DNA of 19,085 bases from positions 1-19,085 of the forward strand of contig DVHM01000045.1 in assembly GCA_018712125.1 (NCBI GenBank). Reading direction: 5' to 3'. The notes beneath the pieces were generated by a model. That model did not search any database. It was not told the origin of the DNA and saw only the letters and a list, made by a program, of their open reading frames with translations. Positions 1-6,774 of the stretch are shown here, piece after piece (position 1 is the stretch's first letter; each line of letters starts with the position of its first letter). The DNA is from Pullilachnospira_A gallistercoris. GTDB lineage: Bacteria > Bacillota > Clostridia > Lachnospirales > Lachnospiraceae. The position numbers and the translations under genes are program-made.

Positions 1-912
1 GATATTGGAGGTCAGTCCGGCGTAAACCAGATCTCCGATGGCATTACCGATGGTCCAGCCGATAGGCCCTACCACCATGTGGGCGATGAACGCCGCCGGC
101 ACAAGGGAGCAGACCGGCACCACGATCATGCTGATAACCGCCGGACAGATCTTGCGGAAAAACCGCTCCAGATACACCAGCACAAACCCTGCCATCATGG
201 CGGCGATGACCTGTCCCTGATATCCGATCATATCCACCTGGGCGAAACCGAAATCCCACTTGGGGATCTGATCCGCCGGCGTAGTCGCCACGTCAAAGCC
301 GTTCAACAGCTGGGAGGAAACCAGCGTCAGTCCCAGCACAATTCCGAGGATCTGGGTCGTCCCCATCTTCTTTGTGATGGACCAGACGATGCCCACCGGC
401 AGCAGCCAGAATACCGCCTCGCCGATCAGCCACAGGAAGCTGTCCACTCCCGCCCAGAACTGGGAGATATCCACCAGTGTTTTCGTTCCGTTCTCAAAAA
501 AAGCGATGCTGTCGATGACATTTCGGAAGCCCAGCACAAGACCTCCGCAGATCAGCGCCGGGATGATCGGCGCGAAAATCTCGCCCAGATTGCTCATCAG
601 TTTCTGCAGCCAGGTCTGATTGTCCTTGGCAGCCTCCTTCGCCGCCTCCTTGCTGACGCCCTCGATCCCCGCGCAGGCGGTAAAATCCTGGAAAAAGACC
701 GATACGTCATTTCCGATGATGGCCTGGAACTGTCCGGCCTGGGTAAAGGTTCCCTTCACACAGCCGATGCCCTCAATGGCCTCGATGTCCGCCTTCTTCT
801 CGTCGGTCAGCACAAACCGCATTCTGGTCATACAGTGGGAGACCGCCGAGATATTTTCCCTGCCGCCGATCGCGTTCAGCAGTTCCCGGGCCTCCTTCTC
901 ATACTTTCCCAT
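1..912 (-). CDS. treP: Trehalose-type PTS permease EIIBC (partial, C-terminus beyond window)
   Basis: Membrane permease of the phosphotransferase system that imports and phosphorylates a disaccharide, most likely trehalose to trehalose-6-phosphate. Reading starts at ATG 910-912 behind a strong AGGAGGAGG site; 304 codons are visible of about 470 usual for the family, and the frame is open to position 1. The N-terminal EIIB domain (about residues 1-80) has the phosphorylation cysteine Cys27 in SHCMTRMRF. The EIIC membrane domain starts near residue 105 (EIFAPIIPALICGG) and includes the family stretch FWLLPVGIVWSITKKMG followed by TQILGIVLGLTLVSSQLLN. No EIIA domain is visible; one could be fused at the missing C-terminus or supplied in trans. 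The divergent neighbour is a TreR-type repressor, which favours trehalose over the related sucrose EIIBC family. Two TreR-like operators overlap its predicted promoter, so substrate induction is expected. Confidence 0.88.
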   Translation of the reverse strand, partial: MGKYEKEARELLNAIGGRENISAVSHCMTRMRFVLTDEKKADIEAIEGIGCVKGTFTQAGQFQAIIGNDVSVFFQDFTACAGIEGVSKEAAKEAAKDNQTWLQKLMSNLGEIFAPIIPALICGGLVLGFRNVIDSIAFFENGTKTLVDISQFWAGVDSFLWLIGEAVFWLLPVGIVWSITKKMGTTQILGIVLGLTLVSSQLLNGFDVATTPADQIPKWDFGFAQVDMIGYQGQVIAAMMAGFVLVYLERFFRKICPAVISMIVVPVCSLVPAAFIAHMVVGPIGWTIGNAIGDLVYAGLTSNI

Positions 913-940
913 AATCCTTTCCTCCTCCTGATTTCCGTAC

Positions 941-952
941 TTGTTTGAACAA
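941..952. promoter_or_regulatory. Putative TreR operator O1
   Basis: TTGTTTGAACAA, a palindrome with only the central base pair asymmetric. It sits over the predicted transcription start of the permease gene. It differs by one base from the symmetric form TTGTTTAAACAA and recurs twice more in this intergenic region. Family knowledge: TreR of Bacillus binds a short palindrome with TTG and CAA ends. That this TreR binds here is inference. Confidence 0.6.
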
Positions 953-956
953 CTTG

Positions 957-985
957 AAAATAGCATGCTTGTTTAAACATGTCAA
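957..985 (-). promoter_or_regulatory. Predicted sigma-A promoter of the PTS permease
   Basis: On the minus strand, TTGACA (985-980) is followed after exactly 17 bases by TATTTT (962-957), preceded by an extended -10 TGC. The expected transcription start is near 950, leaving about 38 bases of leader to the ATG at 912. One palindromic operator fills the spacer and another covers the predicted start site, a layout typical of repression by blocking RNA polymerase. Confidence 0.65.
969..980. promoter_or_regulatory. Putative TreR operator O2
   Basis: TTGTTTAAACAT lies inside the -35/-10 spacer of the permease promoter. Its centre is 28 bases from that of O1. It is an exact reverse complement of the third copy at 1135-1146, and the match extends by one base (CTTGTTTAAACAT). 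Confidence 0.62.
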
Positions 986-996
986 GAGCGTTATCA
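983..996. promoter_or_regulatory. Possible catabolite-responsive (cre) site
   Basis: CAAGAGCGTTATCA fits the classical cre consensus TGWNANCGNTNWCA except at the first two bases, and it overlaps the -35 box of the permease promoter. CcpA control of a PTS sugar gene would be normal. A second, weaker look-alike is AAACAACGCTTTCC at 1029-1042. Short degenerate motifs occur by chance, so this is tentative. Confidence 0.28.
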
Positions 997-1092
997 AAAA
1001 TTTTTCAAATCTTTACCGGGATTGCAAAAAACAACGCTTTCCACAGTCATTCCTCTCTAGCATACCCGAAAAAGAAGGGATTGTATGCACGC

Positions 1093-1121
1093 TTGACTTT
1101 CCGAACCGTTTTTTATAAGAT
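1093..1121 (+). promoter_or_regulatory. Predicted treR promoter
   Basis: TTGACT (1093-1098) is followed after 17 bases by TAAGAT (1116-1121). An alternative -10, TATAAG (1114-1119), would have a 15-base spacer. The start would be near 1128, just upstream of operator O3, so autorepression by roadblock is plausible. Confidence 0.42.
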
Positions 1122-1134
1122 GAAGAAAAATGAA

Positions 1135-1146
1135 ATGTTTAAACAA
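1135..1146. promoter_or_regulatory. Putative TreR operator O3 (autoregulatory)
   Basis: ATGTTTAAACAA is the exact reverse complement of O2 and lies 16 bases before the treR start codon, just downstream of the predicted treR promoter. This suggests that TreR represses its own gene as well as the divergent permease. Confidence 0.58.
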
Positions 1147-1161
1147 GATGGGGATGTCCTT

Positions 1162-1890
1162 ATGCCAAAGAGCAAATATGAAACCATATACAAAGACCTG
1201 AAACAGAAGATAGAGGAGGAAATTTTTCCCCGTGGGGAACTGCTGCCCTCGGAAAACCGGCTGATTGAGACCTACGGATGCTCCAGAAACACCGTGCGGC
1301 GGGCCATCGCCCGGCTGGTAACCGACGGATATGTACAGACCATGCAGGGGAAGGGTGTCCGCAATATCTATGTGCCGGTGGAACAGGCCTCCTACACCAT
1401 CGGCAGCATCGAATCCTTTAAGGAGTCCTCCCTGCGAAACCATAAAAAAGGCAGGACCAAAGTCCTGCGCTTTACGGAGCTCTGTGCCGACGAGCATATC
1501 GCCCGGCGCACCGGATTTCCCGTCGGAACAGAACTCTACTATATCCAGCGTGTCCACTATCTGGACGATATTCCGCTGATTTTAAATCACAACTATTTCC
1601 GAAAAAGCGAAACCCCCGGCCTGAACGCTCAAATCGCCGAGGACTCCATCTACGAATATCTGGAAAACACCCTGCACATGACCATCGTCAACAGCAAGCG
1701 CGTCATCAGCGTGGAAAAGATTACCCAGATCGACGAGAAGTACCTGCAGCTGAACGCCGAGGACTACAACTGCCTGGCGGTCATTACCAGCCACACCTAC
1801 AACAGTGACGGGATCATGTTCGAATTTACCCAGTCCCGCCACCGGCCGGACTATTTCCGGTTCCAGGACAACGCCCTGCGGCGGGGGTAA
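1162..1890 (+). CDS. treR: TreR-type trehalose operon repressor (GntR family, UTRA domain)
   Basis: DNA-binding repressor expected to release its operators when trehalose-6-phosphate is present. The start at 1162 gives 242 residues, the usual size (Bacillus TreR is about 240), and begins right at the winged helix. The longer in-frame reading from 979 would add 61 residues unlike the family and would run through the promoter and operators. The N-terminal GntR winged helix (about residues 4-70) contains GELLPSENRLIETYGCSRNT and VRRAIARLVTDGYVQ. The rest is a UTRA effector domain, with the family-typical end FEFTQSRHRPDYFRF and a final LRR. The ribosome binding site is weak (GGGGAT), so low expression is likely. 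The divergent PTS permease and three shared palindromes support the trehalose assignment. The usual phospho-trehalase gene is not in the window. Confidence 0.9.
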   Translation: MPKSKYETIYKDLKQKIEEEIFPRGELLPSENRLIETYGCSRNTVRRAIARLVTDGYVQTMQGKGVRNIYVPVEQASYTIGSIESFKESSLRNHKKGRTKVLRFTELCADEHIARRTGFPVGTELYYIQRVHYLDDIPLILNHNYFRKSETPGLNAQIAEDSIYEYLENTLHMTIVNSKRVISVEKITQIDEKYLQLNAEDYNCLAVITSHTYNSDGIMFEFTQSRHRPDYFRFQDNALRRG

Positions 1891-1901
1891 AACGGAATTC
1901 T

Positions 1902-1930
1902 CTGCTGCAGGATTCTCCTCCTTGCAGCAG
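1902..1930. terminator. Hairpin between convergent treR and polysaccharide operon
   Basis: CTGCTGCA (1902-1909) pairs perfectly with TGCAGCAG (1923-1930), and GGA/TCC can extend the stem inward past a bulged T. It fills most of the 41 bases between the two stop codons. On neither strand is it followed directly by a T-run (the minus strand has TTTT only after a further stretch), so it is a weak or non-canonical terminator, possibly acting in both directions. Confidence 0.35.
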
Positions 1931-1931
1931 G

Positions 1932-3023
1932 TCAATCCGTCGGCATCTCCCACAGCGGCACACCGCTCTGCATCTGCTCTTTTGCACGCCGCAGCCCGAA
2001 AATCTCCGCCGCCTCCCGGATCTTCTTCAGACTCTCCCTTGACGCACGTTTCCTTCGGATAAACTCCCGCACAAGAAAGGAAAGCGGAAAGATGGAAAAC
2101 GCTCTTACCAAATCTCTTCCGGACAGCCCCGCTTCTCCCCGATAGGCCATGAGTATTTCAAAACATCCGTAATATACGGCCTCCTGCGAGACAAAGCCGC
2201 TTTTTTTCACACCTGCCATGACTTTTCTTGCAAAATCCAGGAAACGGTTCACATCGACATACGTTCTCAGATAAACCCCGTCAGTAAGAAACGCCAATTC
2301 TTCCTGACTGAGAGGAAACACCCGCTTTTCGTAAAATTCCGAGATAATCTCTTGGTACTGCGTTCTCTGCAACTCCTGTTTCGTTATTGTTACCTGATTT
2401 TCATGGATTCGATAGAGCATCAGATAGTCTTCCTGTATGCCAATTTTTTTCTCATCCAACAGCATCTCTGTCCACAGGCGAAAATCCTCCGTACAGGAAA
2501 AGCGCGGATTATAGCTGTGAGAAGCCAGCGCAATCCTGCGAAAAATCACACCGGGATGAAGAACAGGATTGAAAAACAGAAAAAGTCCCTTTACATCCTC
2601 CCAATCTCCCCTGCGGTGCAGACAGGTGGGAACTGCCTGTTCCCCTTGCATCACAAAGCATCTGCAGCAGGACAGAGCAAGTTCCGGGTGCTCTTCCATG
2701 TAGCGTACCTGTTTTTCTATCCTGTCTTTCCGACAGATATCGTCCGCATCCATGCGGAGAATATAATCTCCCTGCGCGATCTCCAAGGCTCTGTTCAGCG
2801 AGGCGGGCAGTTTCATATTTTTTTCGTTCGTACATACCCTTATCCTGCTGTCTCTTTTCTCAAACTGTTCCAGAATCTCTCCTGTCCTGTCTGTGGAACA
2901 GTCATTGATCACGATGCACTCCCAGTTCCGGTAGGTCTGAACCAGAATCCCTTCCAATGCCTCCGCCAGAAATTTTTCTCCATTATAAACGCTCATAATG
3001 ATAGAAACTTCTTTTTCAACCAT
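1932..3023 (-). CDS. GT2-family glycosyltransferase (last gene of operon)
   Basis: Cytoplasmic GT-A fold glycosyltransferase predicted to transfer a sugar from a nucleotide sugar to the growing lipid-linked repeat unit. It has 363 residues. The family signature begins VSIIMSVYNGEKFLAEALEG (residues 6-25), followed by the acidic nucleotide-binding pair around IVINDCSTDRT and the metal-binding DxD in LRMDADDI (Asp92, Asp94). No transmembrane segment is evident; the C-terminal part (about 270-363) is helical and basic. It overlaps the stop of the upstream acyltransferase by 8 bases, so it is translationally coupled to it. Its N-terminal domain differs from the two tandem GT2 genes further up the operon (MDADD rather than DADDW or DSDDY context), so it is probably not a recent duplicate. 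Donor and acceptor sugars cannot be read from the sequence. Confidence 0.88.
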   Translation of the reverse strand: MVEKEVSIIMSVYNGEKFLAEALEGILVQTYRNWECIVINDCSTDRTGEILEQFEKRDSRIRVCTNEKNMKLPASLNRALEIAQGDYILRMDADDICRKDRIEKQVRYMEEHPELALSCCRCFVMQGEQAVPTCLHRRGDWEDVKGLFLFFNPVLHPGVIFRRIALASHSYNPRFSCTEDFRLWTEMLLDEKKIGIQEDYLMLYRIHENQVTITKQELQRTQYQEIISEFYEKRVFPLSQEELAFLTDGVYLRTYVDVNRFLDFARKVMAGVKKSGFVSQEAVYYGCFEILMAYRGEAGLSGRDLVRAFSIFPLSFLVREFIRRKRASRESLKKIREAAEIFGLRRAKEQMQSGVPLWEMPTD

Positions 3024-4119
3024 TAGCTCTTCCTCCTGTCAAAACACGAACACATCCACCCAGGCCAATCTTATCTGCAATTTTGACCACCAGTACGGGA
3101 AATACCACGGACGCCCCAATGCAAGCCGCCATAGTCAGCAGATAGAAAGGCAGTGTCTGCGGCAGTAGCATCGTGAGCACCGTTCCTAAGACCGCACAGG
3201 CAAAGGGCTGATGCAGCAGATAGATGGTAAACGAATTTCTGCCAAACCACAGAAGTACCCGATTTCCGCTGACACTACGCGAGATCCATACCAACAGCGC
3301 GATTACCAGCGGTGCCCCCAAAAAAACCGCAAAACAGGAAACCAGCATCCGGGCTGCAGCACCCTCCAGAAATCCCATATCCACTGCCAGAACATTGATC
3401 CCGCAGAGCAGCGGTCCCGGGAGCGCCCAGAAGGGAAAACGACCGCTCACTCTCCCGGTCCCCTGCCCAGATCTGTCCCGACGTATCCTGCAGCAGATCA
3501 CACCGAGAAGGTAGTACAACACATATCCCTTCACAGACACCGCCACCGGCAGTTCCACCGGAAGGAACAGATAGAGAAGCGACGCCAGCAGTTCCAACCC
3601 AATCCAGAAGGCCAAGGGCTCCCGCTGCCTGCCCATTATTTTCCGACAGATCTCCCGGAGAAGATACACAAGGATCTGCACAAAAAACAGCGTATACATG
3701 TACCAGACATGGGTGCAGTAGGGATTGCTCCCTGCGATGCTCTGCGTCAGGTATTCCCCGAAGGGGATCGGCCGAAGGATGGTTCCCGCTGTCAGAGACG
3801 CCGCAAAGGGGATCTGATTGAGCAGAAAGATTACCCCGTAGACCAGCAGGGAAAAGATCGCCCAGGGTACCAACAGGCCGCGCAATTTCCCTTTCAGGAA
3901 CACCAAAAAACTCTGCTGTCCCCGTCCGTCAGAGGACAGGGCAAACACATAGCCGGACAGAAAGAAAAAGAAGTGCATATGAAAGGTATAGATAAAATAG
4001 TAGCAGAAATCGATCCAGGTATAATCTGCGCGCATGATGTCCCTGGGCGCATGCCCCAGCAGCACCAGCAGGATCCCTATTCCCTTTGCCGCATCAATCC
4101 ATTGAACTCTCTGCCTCAT
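3016..4119 (-). CDS. Acyltransferase-3 family membrane O-acyltransferase
   Basis: Polytopic membrane protein of the acyltransferase-3 (OafA/WecH-like) family, which commonly O-acetylates sugars of surface polysaccharides. It has 367 residues and roughly ten hydrophobic segments. The family signature at the N-terminus is clear: WIDAAKGIGILLVLLGHA with the conserved His23, then YTFHMHFFFFLSGYVFA (residues 44-60). There is no fused C-terminal SGNH domain. The start is fixed by an AGGAG site six bases upstream. It lies 12 bases after the membrane-anchored hydrolase and overlaps the final GT2 by 8 bases. It is the second acyltransferase-3-like gene in the operon; the other overlaps the carrier protein gene. 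The substrate acyl group is unknown, and acetyl is the default for this better-matching copy. Confidence 0.87.
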   Translation of the reverse strand: MRQRVQWIDAAKGIGILLVLLGHAPRDIMRADYTWIDFCYYFIYTFHMHFFFFLSGYVFALSSDGRGQQSFLVFLKGKLRGLLVPWAIFSLLVYGVIFLLNQIPFAASLTAGTILRPIPFGEYLTQSIAGSNPYCTHVWYMYTLFFVQILVYLLREICRKIMGRQREPLAFWIGLELLASLLYLFLPVELPVAVSVKGYVLYYLLGVICCRIRRDRSGQGTGRVSGRFPFWALPGPLLCGINVLAVDMGFLEGAAARMLVSCFAVFLGAPLVIALLVWISRSVSGNRVLLWFGRNSFTIYLLHQPFACAVLGTVLTMLLPQTLPFYLLTMAACIGASVVFPVLVVKIADKIGLGGCVRVLTGGRANG

Positions 4120-4131
4120 CCCCGTCTCCTC

Positions 4132-5031
4132 TCACTGCATCTGCTCCCTGAGAAACGCGTACGTCTCGCTCATAGCCTCAAGAGCATCATCGTTCACAAA
4201 TCCATGGTCCGCACCGCGAATCCCGCACAGCCTCGCATGGGGGAAATGATTGCACGCCCGCTTGGAATACCCGTAAGGAACGGTGGCGTCCTTTGTTCCG
4301 TGAACGATCAGCACCTCGCCGGTATAGGCTTCGATCCTGGCATAGGCGTCCAGATCCCAGAGATCCTCTCCAAAAGTCCTGCCCAGCTCCATACCCATAA
4401 AGGAGAAGGTGTCCGGGATATTTGCCGAACTTCCAAACAGAGTATGCATATTATCCTGCAGGGAAAAGGCTGGATAGAACAGGACCAGTGCTCTGATATC
4501 CTCCCGCTGCGCCGCTGTCAGAGAGGATACCAGTCCCCCAAGACTCTCTCCCATCAGCACCACATTTTCTGGATCCACCCAGTCCCAGCTCTTTACCTTC
4601 TCAACCACGCAATCCAGATCCGTCATCTCCGTCTTTACCGACATAGACGTGGTATTACCGTCACTCTTCCCATTATTTGAGCCTCCGCAGAAATCAAAAG
4701 CGTACACAGCAATCCCCGCCTCCGCCAGTATCCTGGCATAGATCCGATTGTCCTCCGCAGTCCCGTTCAGACCGTGGGCCAGGATCACGATCCCCTGCTG
4801 CCCCGTCCGCTCCTCCGGGCGATAGAGCGTTCCCACGATCCTGTTTGGGCCATTCTGACAGAAGACCTCTTCTTCTGTGATCCCGTAAACCACTTCCCCC
4901 AGATGAAAGGTATCGTATTTCAGATAAGCCAGCGGCCCCTTTCCCAGTTTCCAGCCGAAAAACACGATCCCAGCCAGAACCAGCAGCAAAATCAGCAGGC
5001 CGATGGCAATAAATTTCCCTCTTTTCTTCAT
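4132..5031 (-). CDS. Membrane-anchored alpha/beta hydrolase (serine esterase or acyltransferase-like)
   Basis: Alpha/beta-hydrolase of 299 residues with a short basic N-terminus (MKKRGK) and one transmembrane segment (about residues 7-28), so the catalytic domain is predicted outside the membrane. The oxyanion region is ILAHGLNG (84-90). The nucleophile is Ser163 in GESLGG, the acid is probably Asp248 in HGTKDATVP, and the base is His276 in GADHGF. A complete triad suggests an active enzyme. The fold is shared by esterases, lipases and acyltransferases. In context it follows an acyl ligase and carrier protein and precedes an O-acyltransferase. It might therefore complete acyl transfer to the polysaccharide, much as the unrelated SGNH protein DltD does in the Dlt system, or trim acyl groups from it. 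Both roles are inference. Confidence 0.85.
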   Translation of the reverse strand: MKKRGKFIAIGLLILLLVLAGIVFFGWKLGKGPLAYLKYDTFHLGEVVYGITEEEVFCQNGPNRIVGTLYRPEERTGQQGIVILAHGLNGTAEDNRIYARILAEAGIAVYAFDFCGGSNNGKSDGNTTSMSVKTEMTDLDCVVEKVKSWDWVDPENVVLMGESLGGLVSSLTAAQREDIRALVLFYPAFSLQDNMHTLFGSSANIPDTFSFMGMELGRTFGEDLWDLDAYARIEAYTGEVLIVHGTKDATVPYGYSKRACNHFPHARLCGIRGADHGFVNDDALEAMSETYAFLREQMQ

Positions 5032-5043
5032 TCCTATCCCCTG

Positions 5044-6522
5044 TTACTGTTCTCTTTCACGATATTCTTTCTCCAGCAGAAAACGACGGAGTTTTCCCGT
5101 ATTTGTCCTTGGAAACGTTTTCCCGTAAATCCAGACATCCCGAATTCGGACCGCCGCCGAACGCGTTCTGTTGAATTTCCTGACTGCGCCTGCCAGATGT
5201 TCCTTCGAAATGCCATCTTGAGGGATCAACACCGCAATCAGCTGACCGTCTACGCCGATTACCGCCCCATCCTTTACGCCGGGGATCTGGCACAGCTGAG
5301 TGTCCGTGTCCTCCGCATGGACCTTCTCCCCATTTTCCAGCACGATCATATCCCGCACTCTGCCTCGGATCCTGACATATCCATCCCCGTCCATATCCGC
5401 CGCATCTCCCGTCCAGAACACATGGTTTTCCCTGTCAAGCACCTCCGCTGTCTCGTCGGGCTTCTGATAATACTCTCTCATATGATAGGGGAGTTCCACT
5501 CCCAGCTCTCCCCGCTCGTTCAGAAAAAAACGGTTCCCACTTACCGGACGCAGCCACTGGTTCCCCTTCTCCGGCGTACTGTAGGCGATGGCCCCAAGCA
5601 CCTCCGAGGAACCGTAGAGATTGTAAAGGGTTACCCCCTTCTCCCGGATCTGTTCCCCTACTTCCGGACGCAGATAACTGCCACCACACAGGATCGCCTG
5701 CAGCTGTTGGGGAAAGAAATCCTTTTCCAGCATATAACGCAGCATGCTGGGAACAGTAAAAATGATATGGGGCCGCATCATCTCCATATCCCGTATGAAA
5801 TACCTTCCCATCTGCCCAATGCACTGCGTGCCACCAAAATACATCAGATGAAAGATATACAGAAACGCATAGATGTGATGATAGGGGAGCGGCAGATAAA
5901 ACTTCTGTCCCGTTTTTCCCTTTACCACCTCTCCGTAATTCCTCACGCAGCCACAGAGGGTCTCCACATCGATGACAACGCCCTTGGCGCTCTTGGAAGT
6001 GCCGGAGGTAAAGCAGATGAAGCTCCCCTCCGCCGGATTTGCAGATGTCAGGACGTCGCACGCCATCCCGTCGAATGCCGCTCCATCAGCTGATATCCCC
6101 TCGAACGCATCGTCCACGCCCGCTCTCGCCCTTACCTCTTTTTCGTCAATAGAGCGCATGGGAAGTCCCAACTCCTGCTCTGCTTCCAGCATCTCCTCCT
6201 CGGCGATTACCATCTGCGTGTCGGTACTGCTGCACAGCCAGCGTGCATCCTCGTCCATCAGGTTTGCGTCCAGCAGCACCACCGTCTTCCCCTCCAACAG
6301 CAGGGAAGTTGCCGCGACGATCCACCGGTAGGAGTTCCCGGCCCACAGTCCGATTCTCTCCTCCCAAATCTCTCGATACACTGCCCGTCTATTCTCCACG
6401 TCTTCCAGAAACTCTCTGAAAGACACCTGCCGCACCTCTTCCTCATCACAGAACGCGAAGGCAGGATGATCCTGAAATTTTTTTTCACAATCGCGTAACA
6501 ATGCTGCCAGTTTTTTTCTCAT
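5044..6522 (-). CDS. AMP-forming acyl ligase (ANL superfamily), probably charging the adjacent carrier protein
   Basis: Adenylate-forming enzyme that activates a carboxylic acid with ATP and then transfers it to a thiol, here most likely the phosphopantetheine of the carrier protein encoded 18 bases upstream. It has 492 residues and complete core motifs: phosphate loop FTSGTSKSAKGV (171-182), LPLPYHHIYAF (210-220), YNLYGSSE (300-307), WTGD (370-373), the hinge-region RIRGRVRDMIVLENGEKV (384-401), and NTGKLRR with catalytic Lys477. The PYHH motif is closer to fatty or aryl acyl ligases than to DltA-type D-alanine ligases, so the substrate is probably not D-alanine, but specificity cannot be assigned with confidence. 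The stretch at about 130-160 is low in complexity (many Ala, Asp, Gly). The start has an excellent AAAGGAGG site. Confidence 0.86.
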   Translation of the reverse strand: MRKKLAALLRDCEKKFQDHPAFAFCDEEEVRQVSFREFLEDVENRRAVYREIWEERIGLWAGNSYRWIVAATSLLLEGKTVVLLDANLMDEDARWLCSSTDTQMVIAEEEMLEAEQELGLPMRSIDEKEVRARAGVDDAFEGISADGAAFDGMACDVLTSANPAEGSFICFTSGTSKSAKGVVIDVETLCGCVRNYGEVVKGKTGQKFYLPLPYHHIYAFLYIFHLMYFGGTQCIGQMGRYFIRDMEMMRPHIIFTVPSMLRYMLEKDFFPQQLQAILCGGSYLRPEVGEQIREKGVTLYNLYGSSEVLGAIAYSTPEKGNQWLRPVSGNRFFLNERGELGVELPYHMREYYQKPDETAEVLDRENHVFWTGDAADMDGDGYVRIRGRVRDMIVLENGEKVHAEDTDTQLCQIPGVKDGAVIGVDGQLIAVLIPQDGISKEHLAGAVRKFNRTRSAAVRIRDVWIYGKTFPRTNTGKLRRFLLEKEYREREQ

Positions 6523-6540
6523 CTCTCCTCCTTTGCACTT

Positions 6541-6774
6541 TTACTGTCTGCTCTCGATCAGATCCGCCAGATCCCCAGGCGTATATATACGCCTGAGATC
6601 CCTGGATGTTATCTTCACGTGAAACGCTGCCTCACACTTTGCCACCAGATCCATCACGTCGATGGAGGACAGACCAATGTCATCCATCAAGTCCATCTCC
6701 ATGGAGATCCCCTCTCCGTCTGCAACCTCTCTGATCCATCCCATAATCTCTTTTTCCATCTCTTCCCGTTTCAT
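6541..6774 (-). CDS. Acyl carrier protein (phosphopantetheine-binding)
   Basis: Small acidic four-helix carrier protein of 77 residues. The attachment motif is DDIGLSSIDVMDLV (31-44), with Ser37 the predicted 4'-phosphopantetheine site; the usual Asp before that serine is Ser36 here. The start at ATG 6772-6774 follows AAAGGAG by nine bases and overlaps the stop of the membrane acyltransferase (ATGA); longer in-frame readings run through that gene and were rejected. Its placement between a membrane acyltransferase and an adenylating ligase indicates a dedicated carrier for polysaccharide acylation, comparable in role to DltC, rather than the housekeeping fatty-acid AcpP, which would normally sit with fab genes. 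A phosphopantetheinyl transferase must be provided from elsewhere. Confidence 0.92.
   Translation of the reverse strand: MKREEMEKEIMGWIREVADGEGISMEMDLMDDIGLSSIDVMDLVAKCEAAFHVKITSRDLRRIYTPGDLADLIESRQ

Noticed and set aside
79..948. Plus-strand open frame of 289 codons at the left edge
   Set aside because: It lies antisense to the clear PTS EIIBC gene; its translation is His/Gln/Arg-rich with no recognisable domain and no ribosome binding site, and it overlaps the permease promoter and operators.
979..1161. N-terminal extension of TreR by 61 residues
   Set aside because: The extension runs through the promoter and operator sites and has no similarity to TreR; the start at 1162 matches the family length and first helix.
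3211..4680. Plus-strand open frame of 489 codons
   Set aside because: It is antisense to two well-supported genes (acyltransferase and hydrolase). The His/Pro/Gln-rich composition is a by-product of codon bias on the real strand.
4774..6093. Plus-strand open frame of 439 codons
   Set aside because: It is antisense to the hydrolase and acyl ligase, both of which have complete catalytic motifs. No motif or start signal was seen.
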